DNA from: Euryarchaeota archaeon UBA54
GTDB taxonomy: Archaea > Thermoplasmatota > Poseidoniia > Poseidoniales > Thalassarchaeaceae
NCBI GenBank assembly: GCA_002495735.1
Contig: DAGM01000026.1
Span: 25,532-42,429, forward strand
Reading direction: 5' to 3'
DNA length: 16,898 nt
Under the pieces are notes generated by a model. It saw nothing but the letters and a program-made list of their open reading frames with translations. It searched no databases and had not been told where the DNA came from. This document shows, one piece after another, positions 6,374-14,338 of this stretch (position 1 is its first letter; the number at the start of each line of letters is the position of its first letter). Made by a program: the position numbers and the translations under genes.

Positions 6374-7819
6374 ATGGTAGCAGGCTTAGACTTCGATGTT
6401 CTGCGCCAGAAAGAGACTTGGCGAGCATTCGGTGTTGGCGCAGTCTTGTTTTGCATCATAGGATATTCGTCCTTGGCACTATTCGGTCTCTCAGCATCTG
6501 CGTATGGGGTATCCGACGACATCGAACTGGTGCCTGACTTCGAAGTCGCTACGATGAACAGGACTGGAATCGATGACGTCATCGCCGACGATTCGGGGAT
6601 GATTCGTCTGTCCGACCTACGCGGAAGTGTGGTCATTCTGGACTTCATGGCAGTGGACTGCTCGAATTGCCACTACGTCCAGACACATATAGACCATAAT
6701 CTCGAGAATTGGCAGACACTCGAAGGGCCATACGAGGTATTGGTCCTGTCAATTGGATCCTGGTATGGCTACGAGACTTTCGAAGACATCAATGCGACCT
6801 TTGGGGAGTCGGGCTCCGACAAGCACATGCCGTGGCCGGTCGCCAACGGTGGTACTGATGTCGTGATTCTCGAAGATGGCGCCACAGGCGATCTAGTCGA
6901 GTACTACTCTGCCCAAGCCATCCCGCTGGTGATTGTGGTCGACCATGAAGGGTACGTCGTCGCCAAAGAGAATACCGGGACACCTCTCGATGGATGGTCG
7001 TCCTTCGATTCGGCTGTTGCAAACGCAAATGCTGGCGAAGCTGATAGTCTCCGATTCGGCATTGAGAAGGCAGATCGATCACTCTCCGGAGTCTTCGTGA
7101 TTGGCCTGTTCTTGGGCGTACTGGTCTACTTCTCTCCTTGTGCCTTCCCAGTGCTCCCCTCTTTCATCGCTTACTACCTCAACCTCGGGATGAGAGAGGA
7201 CGAACTGCAAGAAGCTGGCAAACTCTCTGGCAGCATGCCCAAGCCCTTCGAGGTCGGTGGCTATGCTGCTCTGGGTCAATTGACCTTCTTTGGTGCGGTC
7301 GGAGCTGTCATCTTCGGACTTGACGGGATCATTGATCTCTCGGGAGTGCTACATGACATCGCGATTGGTATCGCATTGCTGTTGGTAATCCTCGGAGTAC
7401 TCATGTTGCTCGGCTGGACCTCGCACTTGCTGAACTGGGTCCAAGGTGTGCTCGACCGCTATCAGACCACGGAGATGGATGAGCAATTCACACCTAGACG
7501 CAACATGTACCTGTGGGGCATAGGCTACAGTGCGGCCTCGGTAGATTGCACCGCTGCGGCGGTCTTCCCGTTCGTCGCTTGGCTCGCTGTAGTCGGCAAC
7601 GGTGCCTTCGCGTTCGGGATGGCGGGACTCATTCTTTCCGTCACTATGCTGATGATAACCGTGACAGTTCTAGTCAGCCTCGGTCGGCAGTCGATGCTCG
7701 ACTTCCTGCGACGCTCTACAGGGATAGTCAAGGCCACTGGTGCGTGGATGATGATGTTCGCTGGAATTGGTCTGCTAGTCTATCTGACACAACCCGAAAT
7801 CGTAGTAGGTTTGCTATGA
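6374..7819 (+). CDS. Thioredoxin-like domain fused to CcdA/DsbD-type membrane electron carrier
   Basis: This 481-residue protein has three parts. A membrane anchor lies at about 17-40. An extracytoplasmic thioredoxin-like domain spans about 48-215, with active site VDCSNCH (C96, C99) and a cis-proline-like IP at 183-184. A CcdA-type membrane domain spans about 237-480, with six or so hydrophobic helices. The two redox cysteines of CcdA are present: C256 in FSPCAFPVLPSF and C392 in SVDCTAAAVFPF. CcdA/DsbD proteins carry electrons from cytoplasmic thioredoxin across the membrane. Here the acceptor appears to be built into the same chain, giving a self-contained reductase for outside disulfides or for cytochrome c maturation. 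No cytochrome c or ccm gene is in the window. The start is ATG 6374. The PiT gene follows after 37 bases. Confidence 0.85.
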   Translation: MVAGLDFDVLRQKETWRAFGVGAVLFCIIGYSSLALFGLSASAYGVSDDIELVPDFEVATMNRTGIDDVIADDSGMIRLSDLRGSVVILDFMAVDCSNCHYVQTHIDHNLENWQTLEGPYEVLVLSIGSWYGYETFEDINATFGESGSDKHMPWPVANGGTDVVILEDGATGDLVEYYSAQAIPLVIVVDHEGYVVAKENTGTPLDGWSSFDSAVANANAGEADSLRFGIEKADRSLSGVFVIGLFLGVLVYFSPCAFPVLPSFIAYYLNLGMREDELQEAGKLSGSMPKPFEVGGYAALGQLTFFGAVGAVIFGLDGIIDLSGVLHDIAIGIALLLVILGVLMLLGWTSHLLNWVQGVLDRYQTTEMDEQFTPRRNMYLWGIGYSAASVDCTAAAVFPFVAWLAVVGNGAFAFGMAGLILSVTMLMITVTVLVSLGRQSMLDFLRRSTGIVKATGAWMMMFAGIGLLVYLTQPEIVVGLL

Positions 7820-7856
7820 GCAGAAGTCAAGTACCATCAGCGATGCGCGCGAATCA

Positions 7857-9983
7857 ATGGAACCTCTGATGGGGCTCGTTCTGTTCGTCACGATTTTGGT
7901 TTGCGCATATCTTGCGTGGAATATCGGTGCCAACGATGTCGCGAATGCGATGGGAACATCTGTCGGCTCTCGCGCGCTGACGCTTAAGCAAGCAGTAATC
8001 ATCGCTGCCATCTTTGAGTTCATAGGTGCTTTTTTTGCTGGAGATGCAGTTACAGACACAGTTCGCAAGGGAATCTTAGTTGTTGATTTCGACAATCAGG
8101 CCCTAGTTGACGCGATTTCGAATGACCTAATGTATGGCTTCATCGCTGCCATGATGGCAGCGGCGGCCTGGCTAACTATTGCCACGAGATACGGACTACC
8201 GGTTTCGACTACTCACAGTATCATCGGTGGAATCGTCGGTGTCGGGTTAGTCATGGAGGTTCAGCATGAAACCTCCCTCATCGACTGGGCGGTGGTCGAG
8301 AAGGTCGCTATGTCATGGGTTGCTAGCCCAGTGATGGGGGGCCTATTCGCATTCTTCACCTTCTGGGTCATCAGAGAGACTATTCTCGATACATCTGATC
8401 CTGAAGCGCGCGCGCGCTGGATGGCCCCGATACTTTCTATCCCTACGTTCTTCGTGCTTGGCCTCGCACTGCAGTTCAAAGCTCTGAAGGGTTTCTTCGC
8501 AAAGGCCCAGGATAATGACTGGATTGAGAACAAGTACGACTGGTTGCCAGTCAAGGAGAATGGTTCTTGGAACCCGATGATGGATAATGCATGGTTCCCA
8601 ATCAACAGCCTCATCCTAGCAGGAATAGTTTCTATCATCGCTGCAGTGGCTCTGGCCTACATCCTGAGAAACTACGACTTCAAGGGAGAGAAGGAGGGTT
8701 TTCATGGTGTCGAGAGGATATTTGTCTGGTTGCAAGTCATCGCCGCTGCCTACGTCGCCTTCGCTCACGGAGCAAATGACCGATCCAATGCCATAGGCCC
8801 TATGGCCGCTGTTTACCAAGTTCTTTCGACCGGTGGGCAAATTGAAGCAGTGGCTGATGTACCGACTTGGCTCGTTCTTCTGGGAAGCGTCGGGATAGCC
8901 GTCGGTGTGGTCACCTGGGGATGGAGAGTGATGGAAACGATAGGAAGAAAGATCACTGACATCACACCTACTCGTGGCTTCGCAGCGACATTTGGTGCTG
9001 CAACGACTGTCTTGATCTTCTCCATGCCCTTCCTCGCTGTCCCCGTCTCCACCACCCACACTCTCGTAGGCGCAGTAGTGGGGGTAGGGCTAGCAGGGGG
9101 TGCAAAGGCCGTCGACTTCAGGGTCTTCGGCAAGATTATCGCCTCCTGGCTGGCGAGTCTTCCGGCTGCAGGATTTGGTTCAATAGTGATCTACGTAGCC
9201 ATCAGCTCGGATCCCATCAAGATGCTCATTGTAATACCCATCACACTCGCTATGGTGCTCTATGTGATTTGGTCCACTCGCGATGGAGAGGTGTTTGTCG
9301 ATGACGCCTTGGCCGATGCAGGAGGCGATATAGAGAAGGGGGCTTCAACCTACTTCGAGTTGTTCCATACACACGCCGTGGCTGTCGAGGACACGGTCAA
9401 CCATATGCTGGAAGCAGTGAACAACGCAGCGGACGGAAAGGATCCGAGTGAAGCCATCGAGGCGACAATATCGGCTGAATTGAACGCTGACAATGTGAAG
9501 AATGATTTGAGAAGGAGGGTCGGTTCAGGCAAGTGGAATCTGCTGATGAGGTCTGATGATTTCTACCACATGTTAGCTCGTCAAGATCGCATTGCCGACT
9601 ATGCCCAAAACGTCGCCGAACAACTCTCCTTCAGACCTCTCTACGACAATGCGGAGGCCAAAACCCTGCTCAAGGAAATGGCACAAGCAGTCGCCAAGAC
9701 CGCGGCTACCTACGAGGACACTGTCGAAGCGCTGCGTGACTTGACGCTTTCCGGATACACTAGGGCCGGCCGAGAGAAGCTTGGAGGACTGATTGACGAT
9801 GTCAATCTGGCTGAGCACGAGTCTGACTTGGTCGAGAGTCGGGCCGCTGGGTTCGTGTTCAGCATCGGCGGGGACGATCCACTGGCTGCTGTACACATGT
9901 ACCGAGTCCTACAACGTCTCGACGATGTATCCAATGCATGCGAGACCGCGGCAAACGCCTTCCTGCCGATGGTGTACAACTGA
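7857..9983 (+). CDS. PiT-family inorganic phosphate transporter with C-terminal DUF47/PhoU-like domain
   Basis: This 708-residue fusion begins with a PiT permease, the low-affinity phosphate carrier driven by Na+ or H+. Both inverted PiT repeats are clear: GANDVANAMG (24-33) with PVSTTHSIIG (115-124), and GANDRSNAIGP (305-315) with PVSTTHTLVG (396-405). A hydrophilic loop at about 210-245 separates the halves. After the last helix (about 457-472) comes a soluble helical region, about 490-708, resembling DUF47/PhoU-like proteins: YFELFHTHAVAVEDTV, then SDDFYHMLARQDRIADYA and a final YRVLQRLDDVSNACE helix. In most genomes DUF47 is a separate gene next to pit and is thought to regulate it. The start is ATG 7857; ATG 7869 is also possible. 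A run of seven T in codons near 8031-8037 is in frame. The gene ends flush against the convergent PAP2 gene. Confidence 0.9.
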   Translation: MEPLMGLVLFVTILVCAYLAWNIGANDVANAMGTSVGSRALTLKQAVIIAAIFEFIGAFFAGDAVTDTVRKGILVVDFDNQALVDAISNDLMYGFIAAMMAAAAWLTIATRYGLPVSTTHSIIGGIVGVGLVMEVQHETSLIDWAVVEKVAMSWVASPVMGGLFAFFTFWVIRETILDTSDPEARARWMAPILSIPTFFVLGLALQFKALKGFFAKAQDNDWIENKYDWLPVKENGSWNPMMDNAWFPINSLILAGIVSIIAAVALAYILRNYDFKGEKEGFHGVERIFVWLQVIAAAYVAFAHGANDRSNAIGPMAAVYQVLSTGGQIEAVADVPTWLVLLGSVGIAVGVVTWGWRVMETIGRKITDITPTRGFAATFGAATTVLIFSMPFLAVPVSTTHTLVGAVVGVGLAGGAKAVDFRVFGKIIASWLASLPAAGFGSIVIYVAISSDPIKMLIVIPITLAMVLYVIWSTRDGEVFVDDALADAGGDIEKGASTYFELFHTHAVAVEDTVNHMLEAVNNAADGKDPSEAIEATISAELNADNVKNDLRRRVGSGKWNLLMRSDDFYHMLARQDRIADYAQNVAEQLSFRPLYDNAEAKTLLKEMAQAVAKTAATYEDTVEALRDLTLSGYTRAGREKLGGLIDDVNLAEHESDLVESRAAGFVFSIGGDDPLAAVHMYRVLQRLDDVSNACETAANAFLPMVYN

Positions 9984-10802
9984 TCAGGCCCATCCGGCGT
10001 CCTCTGCAATCTGCCCAGGTGACTGGCGCTCTGCGAGCCCCAGCGCATACTCGAACAGTTTCCACACCAGCATGGCCGTGGCAAGCCCGGTTGCCAGATC
10101 GAACAGATAGTGCTGCTTGGTCGTCAGGATACTTACGCACAACAGCACATACTCAACCCACAGCAAGACCAGGAAGACCTTTGCGAGAGGCTTTTCCCCA
10201 TGTTCTCGATTGACCCAGAAAGTCATCAGTCTAGCAAGCAGGTAAGAGTGGACTATGTGCAGGCTCGGCCATGCGTTCCAAGGATTATCAGAGAAGTGAA
10301 TAAAACTGAACAAAGAGGTTTCAATTCCACTTAGAGAATCCAAATCAAGTTGATCTCTTAGGTCAATCTCAGCCGGGAAGAAAAGGAAGAAGAAGGTGCA
10401 GAAAAGAGTAACGAGGATTAGTCCTTGCATTGCCAGAATCAGTTCAGCCCTTCCCCTATCGTCCCTAGGACTGATTATGAGCGTGGCAGGATAGAACAGG
10501 TATAGAGCAGCATATGGGACAATCATCCAGTTGACTACGGGAATCTCGCGGTCCAGCCAAATCTCCGGGTCCCAAACCGTACTGAGGTAATGTTCTGCGA
10601 TGTTGTTTGAGCCGAAGTAGGGGACAGCGACGCACAGCATGCCGAAGAGGAACATCTCGATTGGGAACCAGTATCCGCCCATCATCTCACGGCGTGACCA
10701 CGTCGAACGCCAGAACCCCCTCCAAGGCATCACAAGAGAGTGAATGCGAGTGGGGGGCGACTCATCCATGAGGCCCCGATGTGAGTAGGGCAAATGAATC
10801 AC
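9984..10802 (-). CDS. PAP2-superfamily membrane phosphatase
   Basis: This 272-residue membrane protein has about six hydrophobic segments. The PAP2 acid-phosphatase motifs are visible: PSLH (179-182) within NAWPSLHIVHS, and TTKQHYLFD with H231 and D235, corresponding to conserved motifs 2 and 3 with the nucleophilic His. Motif 1 (KxxxxxxRP) is not clear; FFPAEIDLR (141-149) is the best candidate. The NxWPSLH layout recalls the PAP2 branch that includes lipid phosphotransferases such as inositol-phosphoceramide synthase, so the substrate may be a lipid phosphate; that is inference. The first possible start is GTG 10802, which overlaps the symporter stop as GTGA. ATG 10769 is the alternative and removes 11 residues. 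It is last in the P5C dehydrogenase operon. Confidence 0.8.
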   Translation of the reverse strand: MIHLPYSHRGLMDESPPTRIHSLVMPWRGFWRSTWSRREMMGGYWFPIEMFLFGMLCVAVPYFGSNNIAEHYLSTVWDPEIWLDREIPVVNWMIVPYAALYLFYPATLIISPRDDRGRAELILAMQGLILVTLFCTFFFLFFPAEIDLRDQLDLDSLSGIETSLFSFIHFSDNPWNAWPSLHIVHSYLLARLMTFWVNREHGEKPLAKVFLVLLWVEYVLLCVSILTTKQHYLFDLATGLATAMLVWKLFEYALGLAERQSPGQIAEDAGWA

Positions 10803-12274
10803 TCGACTTCGTCAGGCAGAGCATATGAGCCTGCCACCGTTACTGTGGCCGAGCCGATGATGGCTGAGACGAATGGCCACAAGTTCGTCAGACCACCATC
10901 GGATGCAGGAATTGCGCCCCCTGTTGGATGAATCAGGTACATGTAGAACTGGGAGTCCGCAGGAGGTTCAATCATCCCGTACACTGCTACCGATGCCAGA
11001 CCCGCCAAGCATCCGAGTAAGGCACCTCTCGATGACACCCCTCCCCAGAGGGTCAATAGGATCGGGGCAACCGTTGCTGCGGCTAACATGTCTGCGAACA
11101 GGAAGATTCCGAATACGCTCCAGGCGTTGAACTGGAATCCGAGTATTGTAGGCCCTGTTGCAAGATATATTGCCAGCGGAATCATAGCCACTGTAACAAT
11201 CCGCGAATATACGATACTCATCCTCCCGTCCGTAATATCCCTGGACACAGACGCTACTATGGCGTTCTGCAGTGTGTCGGTACTCGAGCATACCAGTGAG
11301 ACTACCAGAACAATGAAGGCGGCTACAATCAAGCTGCTAGTGCCATCAACTAGGTAGAAGAAAGCAATGGATGGGTCGGACACACCCCCCTGGCCAGCAG
11401 CCACAGTACCTAAGATGCCCATCACGAAAACTAGGGGGAAGACCATGACTGCAGCTAGGAGAGCCCCTCTCTGTAGGGCTTCGTCATCCTCTGAGGCGTA
11501 GGCTCGCTGCCAATTACCCTGAGAGAACATCTCTGCGGCGGTAATGGCGACTACCAAGGCCAGTCCCGACTTTAACGAGCCCATGTAGCTCATGCTACCG
11601 TGAGACCAAGTCGCGTCGAACCCATCGGGATTGTATGCCTTGGCGTCATCGATCAGCTGCCCCATGTCGGCTCCGAACAAGAAGAGTAGTAGAGTTGTGA
11701 CGAGCAGGGCGATAGCCAAGGCCTGAACCCTGTCAGTGGCCAAAGAGGCTGGTAGACCACCGTACGCGGTGTAGGCTGCAGTGACGACCCCGACCAGAAT
11801 CATTGGGATTAGCGGCTTGATGCCTACCAATTCATCCATTACCTTGCCGATGGCGGTGAATTCTGCGAATAGGAAGGTGAACATGTAGAGAATAGAAATC
11901 AGACCCACATAGATCTGCATTCTTCTTCCCAAACGTAATCTGACATAGTCTGCCAAGGTGACCCCGTCTGGCAGGCTGTCTCTGATCTTAGGCCCCACAT
12001 AAGCAAGAAGTAGGAACGGTGTCGAGGAGGAGACTGCGTACCCCATCACGTCCCAGAAGCCGCCGTAGTATGCGACCTCTGAAGGCCCTAGTAACACCCA
12101 GACTCCCATTCCAGAAGCGAAGAGGCTCAGGCCGATCCTCTGCCAGCCCTGAGTGCCTCGGGCTGAAAGATAGGTATCATCGTCGATCTCATAATCCGTT
12201 GCAGCCTTGTAGGCGACATAGGCGAAAATGCCAAGAGTTCCTAGCAGCAGTGCGTAGGAGAATAGTGTGTCCAT
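10799..12274 (-). CDS. Sodium:solute symporter (SSS family), probably proline or another amino acid
   Basis: This 491-residue multi-helix permease has about 13 hydrophobic segments, as expected for the SSS family. SSS features include the polar loop after helix 1 (DDDTYLSARGTQGW), the unwound helix region SLFASGMGVWVLLGPSE, TLADYVRLRLGRR, TAYGGLPASLATDRVQAL (the family's GG-x6-TDxxQ signature), AEMFSQGNWQRAYAS, and VCSSTDTLQNAIVASVSRD near the sodium-site helix. The substrate is not fixed by the sequence. Placement directly after P5C dehydrogenase points to proline, as with PutP beside PutA in bacteria. ATG 12274 shares one base with the upstream stop (TGATG); a TTG one codon earlier is less likely. 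The PAP2 gene follows with a 4-base overlap. Confidence 0.9.
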   Translation of the reverse strand: MDTLFSYALLLGTLGIFAYVAYKAATDYEIDDDTYLSARGTQGWQRIGLSLFASGMGVWVLLGPSEVAYYGGFWDVMGYAVSSSTPFLLLAYVGPKIRDSLPDGVTLADYVRLRLGRRMQIYVGLISILYMFTFLFAEFTAIGKVMDELVGIKPLIPMILVGVVTAAYTAYGGLPASLATDRVQALAIALLVTTLLLFLFGADMGQLIDDAKAYNPDGFDATWSHGSMSYMGSLKSGLALVVAITAAEMFSQGNWQRAYASEDDEALQRGALLAAVMVFPLVFVMGILGTVAAGQGGVSDPSIAFFYLVDGTSSLIVAAFIVLVVSLVCSSTDTLQNAIVASVSRDITDGRMSIVYSRIVTVAMIPLAIYLATGPTILGFQFNAWSVFGIFLFADMLAAATVAPILLTLWGGVSSRGALLGCLAGLASVAVYGMIEPPADSQFYMYLIHPTGGAIPASDGGLTNLWPFVSAIIGSATVTVAGSYALPDEVE

Positions 12275-13893
12275 CAATCCTCACCCATGAACGGGTAACT
12301 CCAGTCCTGTGGGATATCGATTGCACGCTTTACTGAGCGTGGGCTAATCCAGCGGAGCAGGTTCAGAGGGCCGCCTGCCTTGTCATTGGTGCCGCTGGCC
12401 CGTGCCCCGCCGAACGGCTGCTGGCCGACGACTGCCCCGGTCGGCTTGTCGTTGATGTAGAAGTTCCCGGCTGTGAAGCGAAGAGCGTTGAACGCCTTCT
12501 GTATATTGGACTCGTCACTGGAGAAAATCGAGCCAGTGAGGGCGTACGGGGATGCCTCGTCGCACATCTTCAGGACGTTATCGAAGTCATCGTCGTCGTA
12601 CACGAACACGGTGAGTACCGGTCCGAATATCTCCTCGACCATGGTCTCCGAGGTCGAGTTGGTGGTGACGATGATTGTCGGCTCAATGAACCATCCCGTG
12701 CTGTCATCCGAGCCACCTCCGACGATAATCTGGCAGCAGTCGCGACCCCGGGAGCGCTCGATGTAGCCTGTAATCTTGTCAAAGGCGCGCTGGTCTATCA
12801 CAGCGGTCATGAAGTTCGTGAAATCTCTCGCATCGCCTATCTTAATCTTGCCAATCTCTGCACACAGGTCATCCGAGATGGCGTTCCAGACGGATTGTGG
12901 GATGTAGGCGCGACTGGCTGCGCTGCACTTCTGTCCCTGGAACTCGAAAGCCCCACGTAGAAGCGCGACAAGTAGACCCTGGCGGTCACAGTCGGGGTGA
13001 GCGACAACGAAGTCCTTGCCTCCAGTCTCGCCGACTATCCGAGGGTATGACCGAAGATTGGGAAGGGCTAGACCAATTTCTTGCCACAGTCCCTGGAAGG
13101 TGGCAGTCGATCCGGTGAAATGAAGTCCGGCGAAATCAGGATTTGCCAGAGCGATTTCGGTGATTTCGGCGCCCGATCCGGGCAGGAAGTTGATGACTCC
13201 GGCCGGCAGGCCTGCCTCCATCATCAGCTGCATCAGGACGTAGTTTGAGTGGTATGAATTCCGGCTTGGTTTCCATACTGCGGTGCAGCCAACTATCGCT
13301 GGCGCACTGGGTAGATTTCCAGCGATGCTGGTGAAATTGAAGGGTGTGATTGCAAGAACAAAGCCTTCGAGAGGTCTAATCTCAGTCGAGTTCTGGACGC
13401 CCTCAGGAGAGATGAGTGGCTGGAAGTCATCGTGGAAGCTGCGCGCGTAGTGGCAGTTGAAGCGCCAGAAGTCGATGAGTTCGCAAACCGCGTCTACCTC
13501 CGCTTGGAAGGCTGTCTTGGACTGGTTCAGCATCGTCGCTGCGTTGACTCTCATGCGCCAGTCGCCTGCCAGTAATTCTGCACAGCGCTCGAACACGGCA
13601 CAACGGCCCTCAAGTCCGAGTTCAATCCAGTCCTGTTGGGCCTGTACTGCCGCGTCGCAGGCAGCTTCCATCTCGGCCCTTCCTGCCAGATGCACATTTG
13701 CGATGATGTGCCCGTGATCATGAGGGATGACCTGAGTGGCGGTGACCTCGGTATAGACCTCCTCGCCATTGATGATGCATGGTATCTCAATAACCTCGCT
13801 CATCTGCCGGTCCATCTCTGCATGTAGCAGCGCCCTCTCCTCGGAGCCGGGAGCGTATCCGAGAATCGGTTCGTTATCGGGATGTCCCGCCAT
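12274..13893 (-). CDS. 1-pyrroline-5-carboxylate dehydrogenase (ALDH4-like)
   Basis: This enzyme oxidises glutamate semialdehyde (from P5C) to glutamate with NAD+, the second step of proline breakdown. The 539 residues are near the length of the mitochondrial ALDH4A1 type. Signatures are EGFVLAITPFNFTSIAGNL (176-194), WKPSRNS, FTGSTATFQ, GETGGKD with general base E289, and FQGQKCSAASR with catalytic C323. EEIFGPVLTVFVYDD and QQPFGGARASGTNDKAG follow, and the C-terminal DWSYPFM is typical of P5CDH rather than generic aldehyde dehydrogenases. It heads an operon with a sodium symporter and PAP2 protein. No proline dehydrogenase gene is in the window. The start is ATG 13893, behind a 133-base non-coding gap with an AT-rich stretch. 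Confidence 0.93.
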   Translation of the reverse strand: MAGHPDNEPILGYAPGSEERALLHAEMDRQMSEVIEIPCIINGEEVYTEVTATQVIPHDHGHIIANVHLAGRAEMEAACDAAVQAQQDWIELGLEGRCAVFERCAELLAGDWRMRVNAATMLNQSKTAFQAEVDAVCELIDFWRFNCHYARSFHDDFQPLISPEGVQNSTEIRPLEGFVLAITPFNFTSIAGNLPSAPAIVGCTAVWKPSRNSYHSNYVLMQLMMEAGLPAGVINFLPGSGAEITEIALANPDFAGLHFTGSTATFQGLWQEIGLALPNLRSYPRIVGETGGKDFVVAHPDCDRQGLLVALLRGAFEFQGQKCSAASRAYIPQSVWNAISDDLCAEIGKIKIGDARDFTNFMTAVIDQRAFDKITGYIERSRGRDCCQIIVGGGSDDSTGWFIEPTIIVTTNSTSETMVEEIFGPVLTVFVYDDDDFDNVLKMCDEASPYALTGSIFSSDESNIQKAFNALRFTAGNFYINDKPTGAVVGQQPFGGARASGTNDKAGGPLNLLRWISPRSVKRAIDIPQDWSYPFMGED

Positions 13894-13949
13894 GGCTGCG
13901 GGTCAATCAAGTTGGCTTTGATGATTGCGAATCCCACTCTAAGATTCCA

Positions 13950-13975
13950 TCTAACATTATTACGATTAAGAATTC
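13950..13975 (-). promoter_or_regulatory. AT-rich putative promoter region of the P5C dehydrogenase operon
   Basis: Within the 133-base gap 13894-14026, the minus strand reads TTCTTAATCGTAATAATG across about 13952-13969, the most TATA-like stretch between the zinc-protein stop and ATG 13893. It would give a leader of a few tens of bases. The rest of the gap holds a 12-base palindrome and two T-runs on the plus strand, with no gene seen. Confidence 0.3.
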
Positions 13976-13980
13976 AGAAG

Positions 13981-13992
13981 AATCCTAGGATT
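13981..13992. repeat. Perfect 12-base palindrome AATCCTAGGATT
   Basis: The sequence equals its own reverse complement over 12 bases. It lies between the 3' end of the small zinc protein gene and the presumed promoter of the P5C dehydrogenase operon, so it could be a binding site for a dimeric regulator. It could equally be chance in AT-rich DNA. There is no loop, so it is not a good hairpin. Confidence 0.4.
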
Positions 13993-14026
13993 TTTTCTCC
14001 CACCAATTCTTTTTCCCCTCAGTTCA

Positions 14027-14314
14027 CTATGTCCACTCGGTAGGCTCGTCCTTCTTTGCCTTCTTCCATGACCTGTAGCACGACTTGCATATTGTGACTC
14101 GCTTCGAGTCCTTGGTGAGTCCTGACTCACCCCAGACGTCAACTGCTCTGTCGAAGGCTAATTTTCGACCGCCGACCTTCTTGTCTGACCAGTTTTCGCA
14201 TCCTGCAACATCGCACTTGATTTCGCCTACGTATTCCTCGTCTTCCTTCTTCCCGGGGCCAGCGGTGGCTGACGCTGTATTACGCTTCTTACGTGCGTTG
14301 GCCTTGAATCCCAT
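14027..14314 (-). CDS. Small lysine-rich zinc-binding protein of unknown function
   Basis: I do not recognise this 95-residue protein. The first 25 residues are basic and low in complexity (ANARKKRNTASATAG, then GKKEDEE). The rest carries C34-x4-C39 and C76-x2-C79 about 37 residues apart, a likely zinc-binding pair set, and ends in a SWKKAKKDE basic tail. The composition suggests binding to nucleic acid or the ribosome; that is inference. ATG 14314 was chosen; GTG 14323 in frame would add three residues. It lies 24 bases after the purA stop on the same strand, so it is probably cotranscribed with purA. The cysteine pattern and codon-level continuity argue for a real gene. The long antisense frame over the same bases has no recognisable content. 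Confidence 0.75.
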   Translation of the reverse strand: MGFKANARKKRNTASATAGPGKKEDEEYVGEIKCDVAGCENWSDKKVGGRKLAFDRAVDVWGESGLTKDSKRVTICKSCYRSWKKAKKDEPTEWT

Positions 14315-14338
14315 ACGGCGCACGCCAAAGTGGACTGA

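Noticed and set aside
5637..6428. Long minus-strand open frame of 263 codons across deoC and tRNA-Val
   Set aside because: It crosses a tRNA gene and lies antisense to a clearly identified deoC; its translation is Ser/Ala-rich with no domain pattern.
8031..8037. Run of seven T within the phosphate transporter as a programmed frameshift site
   Set aside because: The zero frame continues through conserved PiT sequence on both sides, and no alternate product is apparent.
8405..8415. Alternating GC run (GCGCGCGC) as a Z-DNA or regulatory element
   Set aside because: It is explained by Ala-Arg-Ala-Arg codons in the transporter loop and is short.
13991..14015. Plus-strand T-runs as a transcription terminator
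   Set aside because: No plus-strand gene ends near them, and on the minus strand, where the neighbouring genes run, they read as A-runs.
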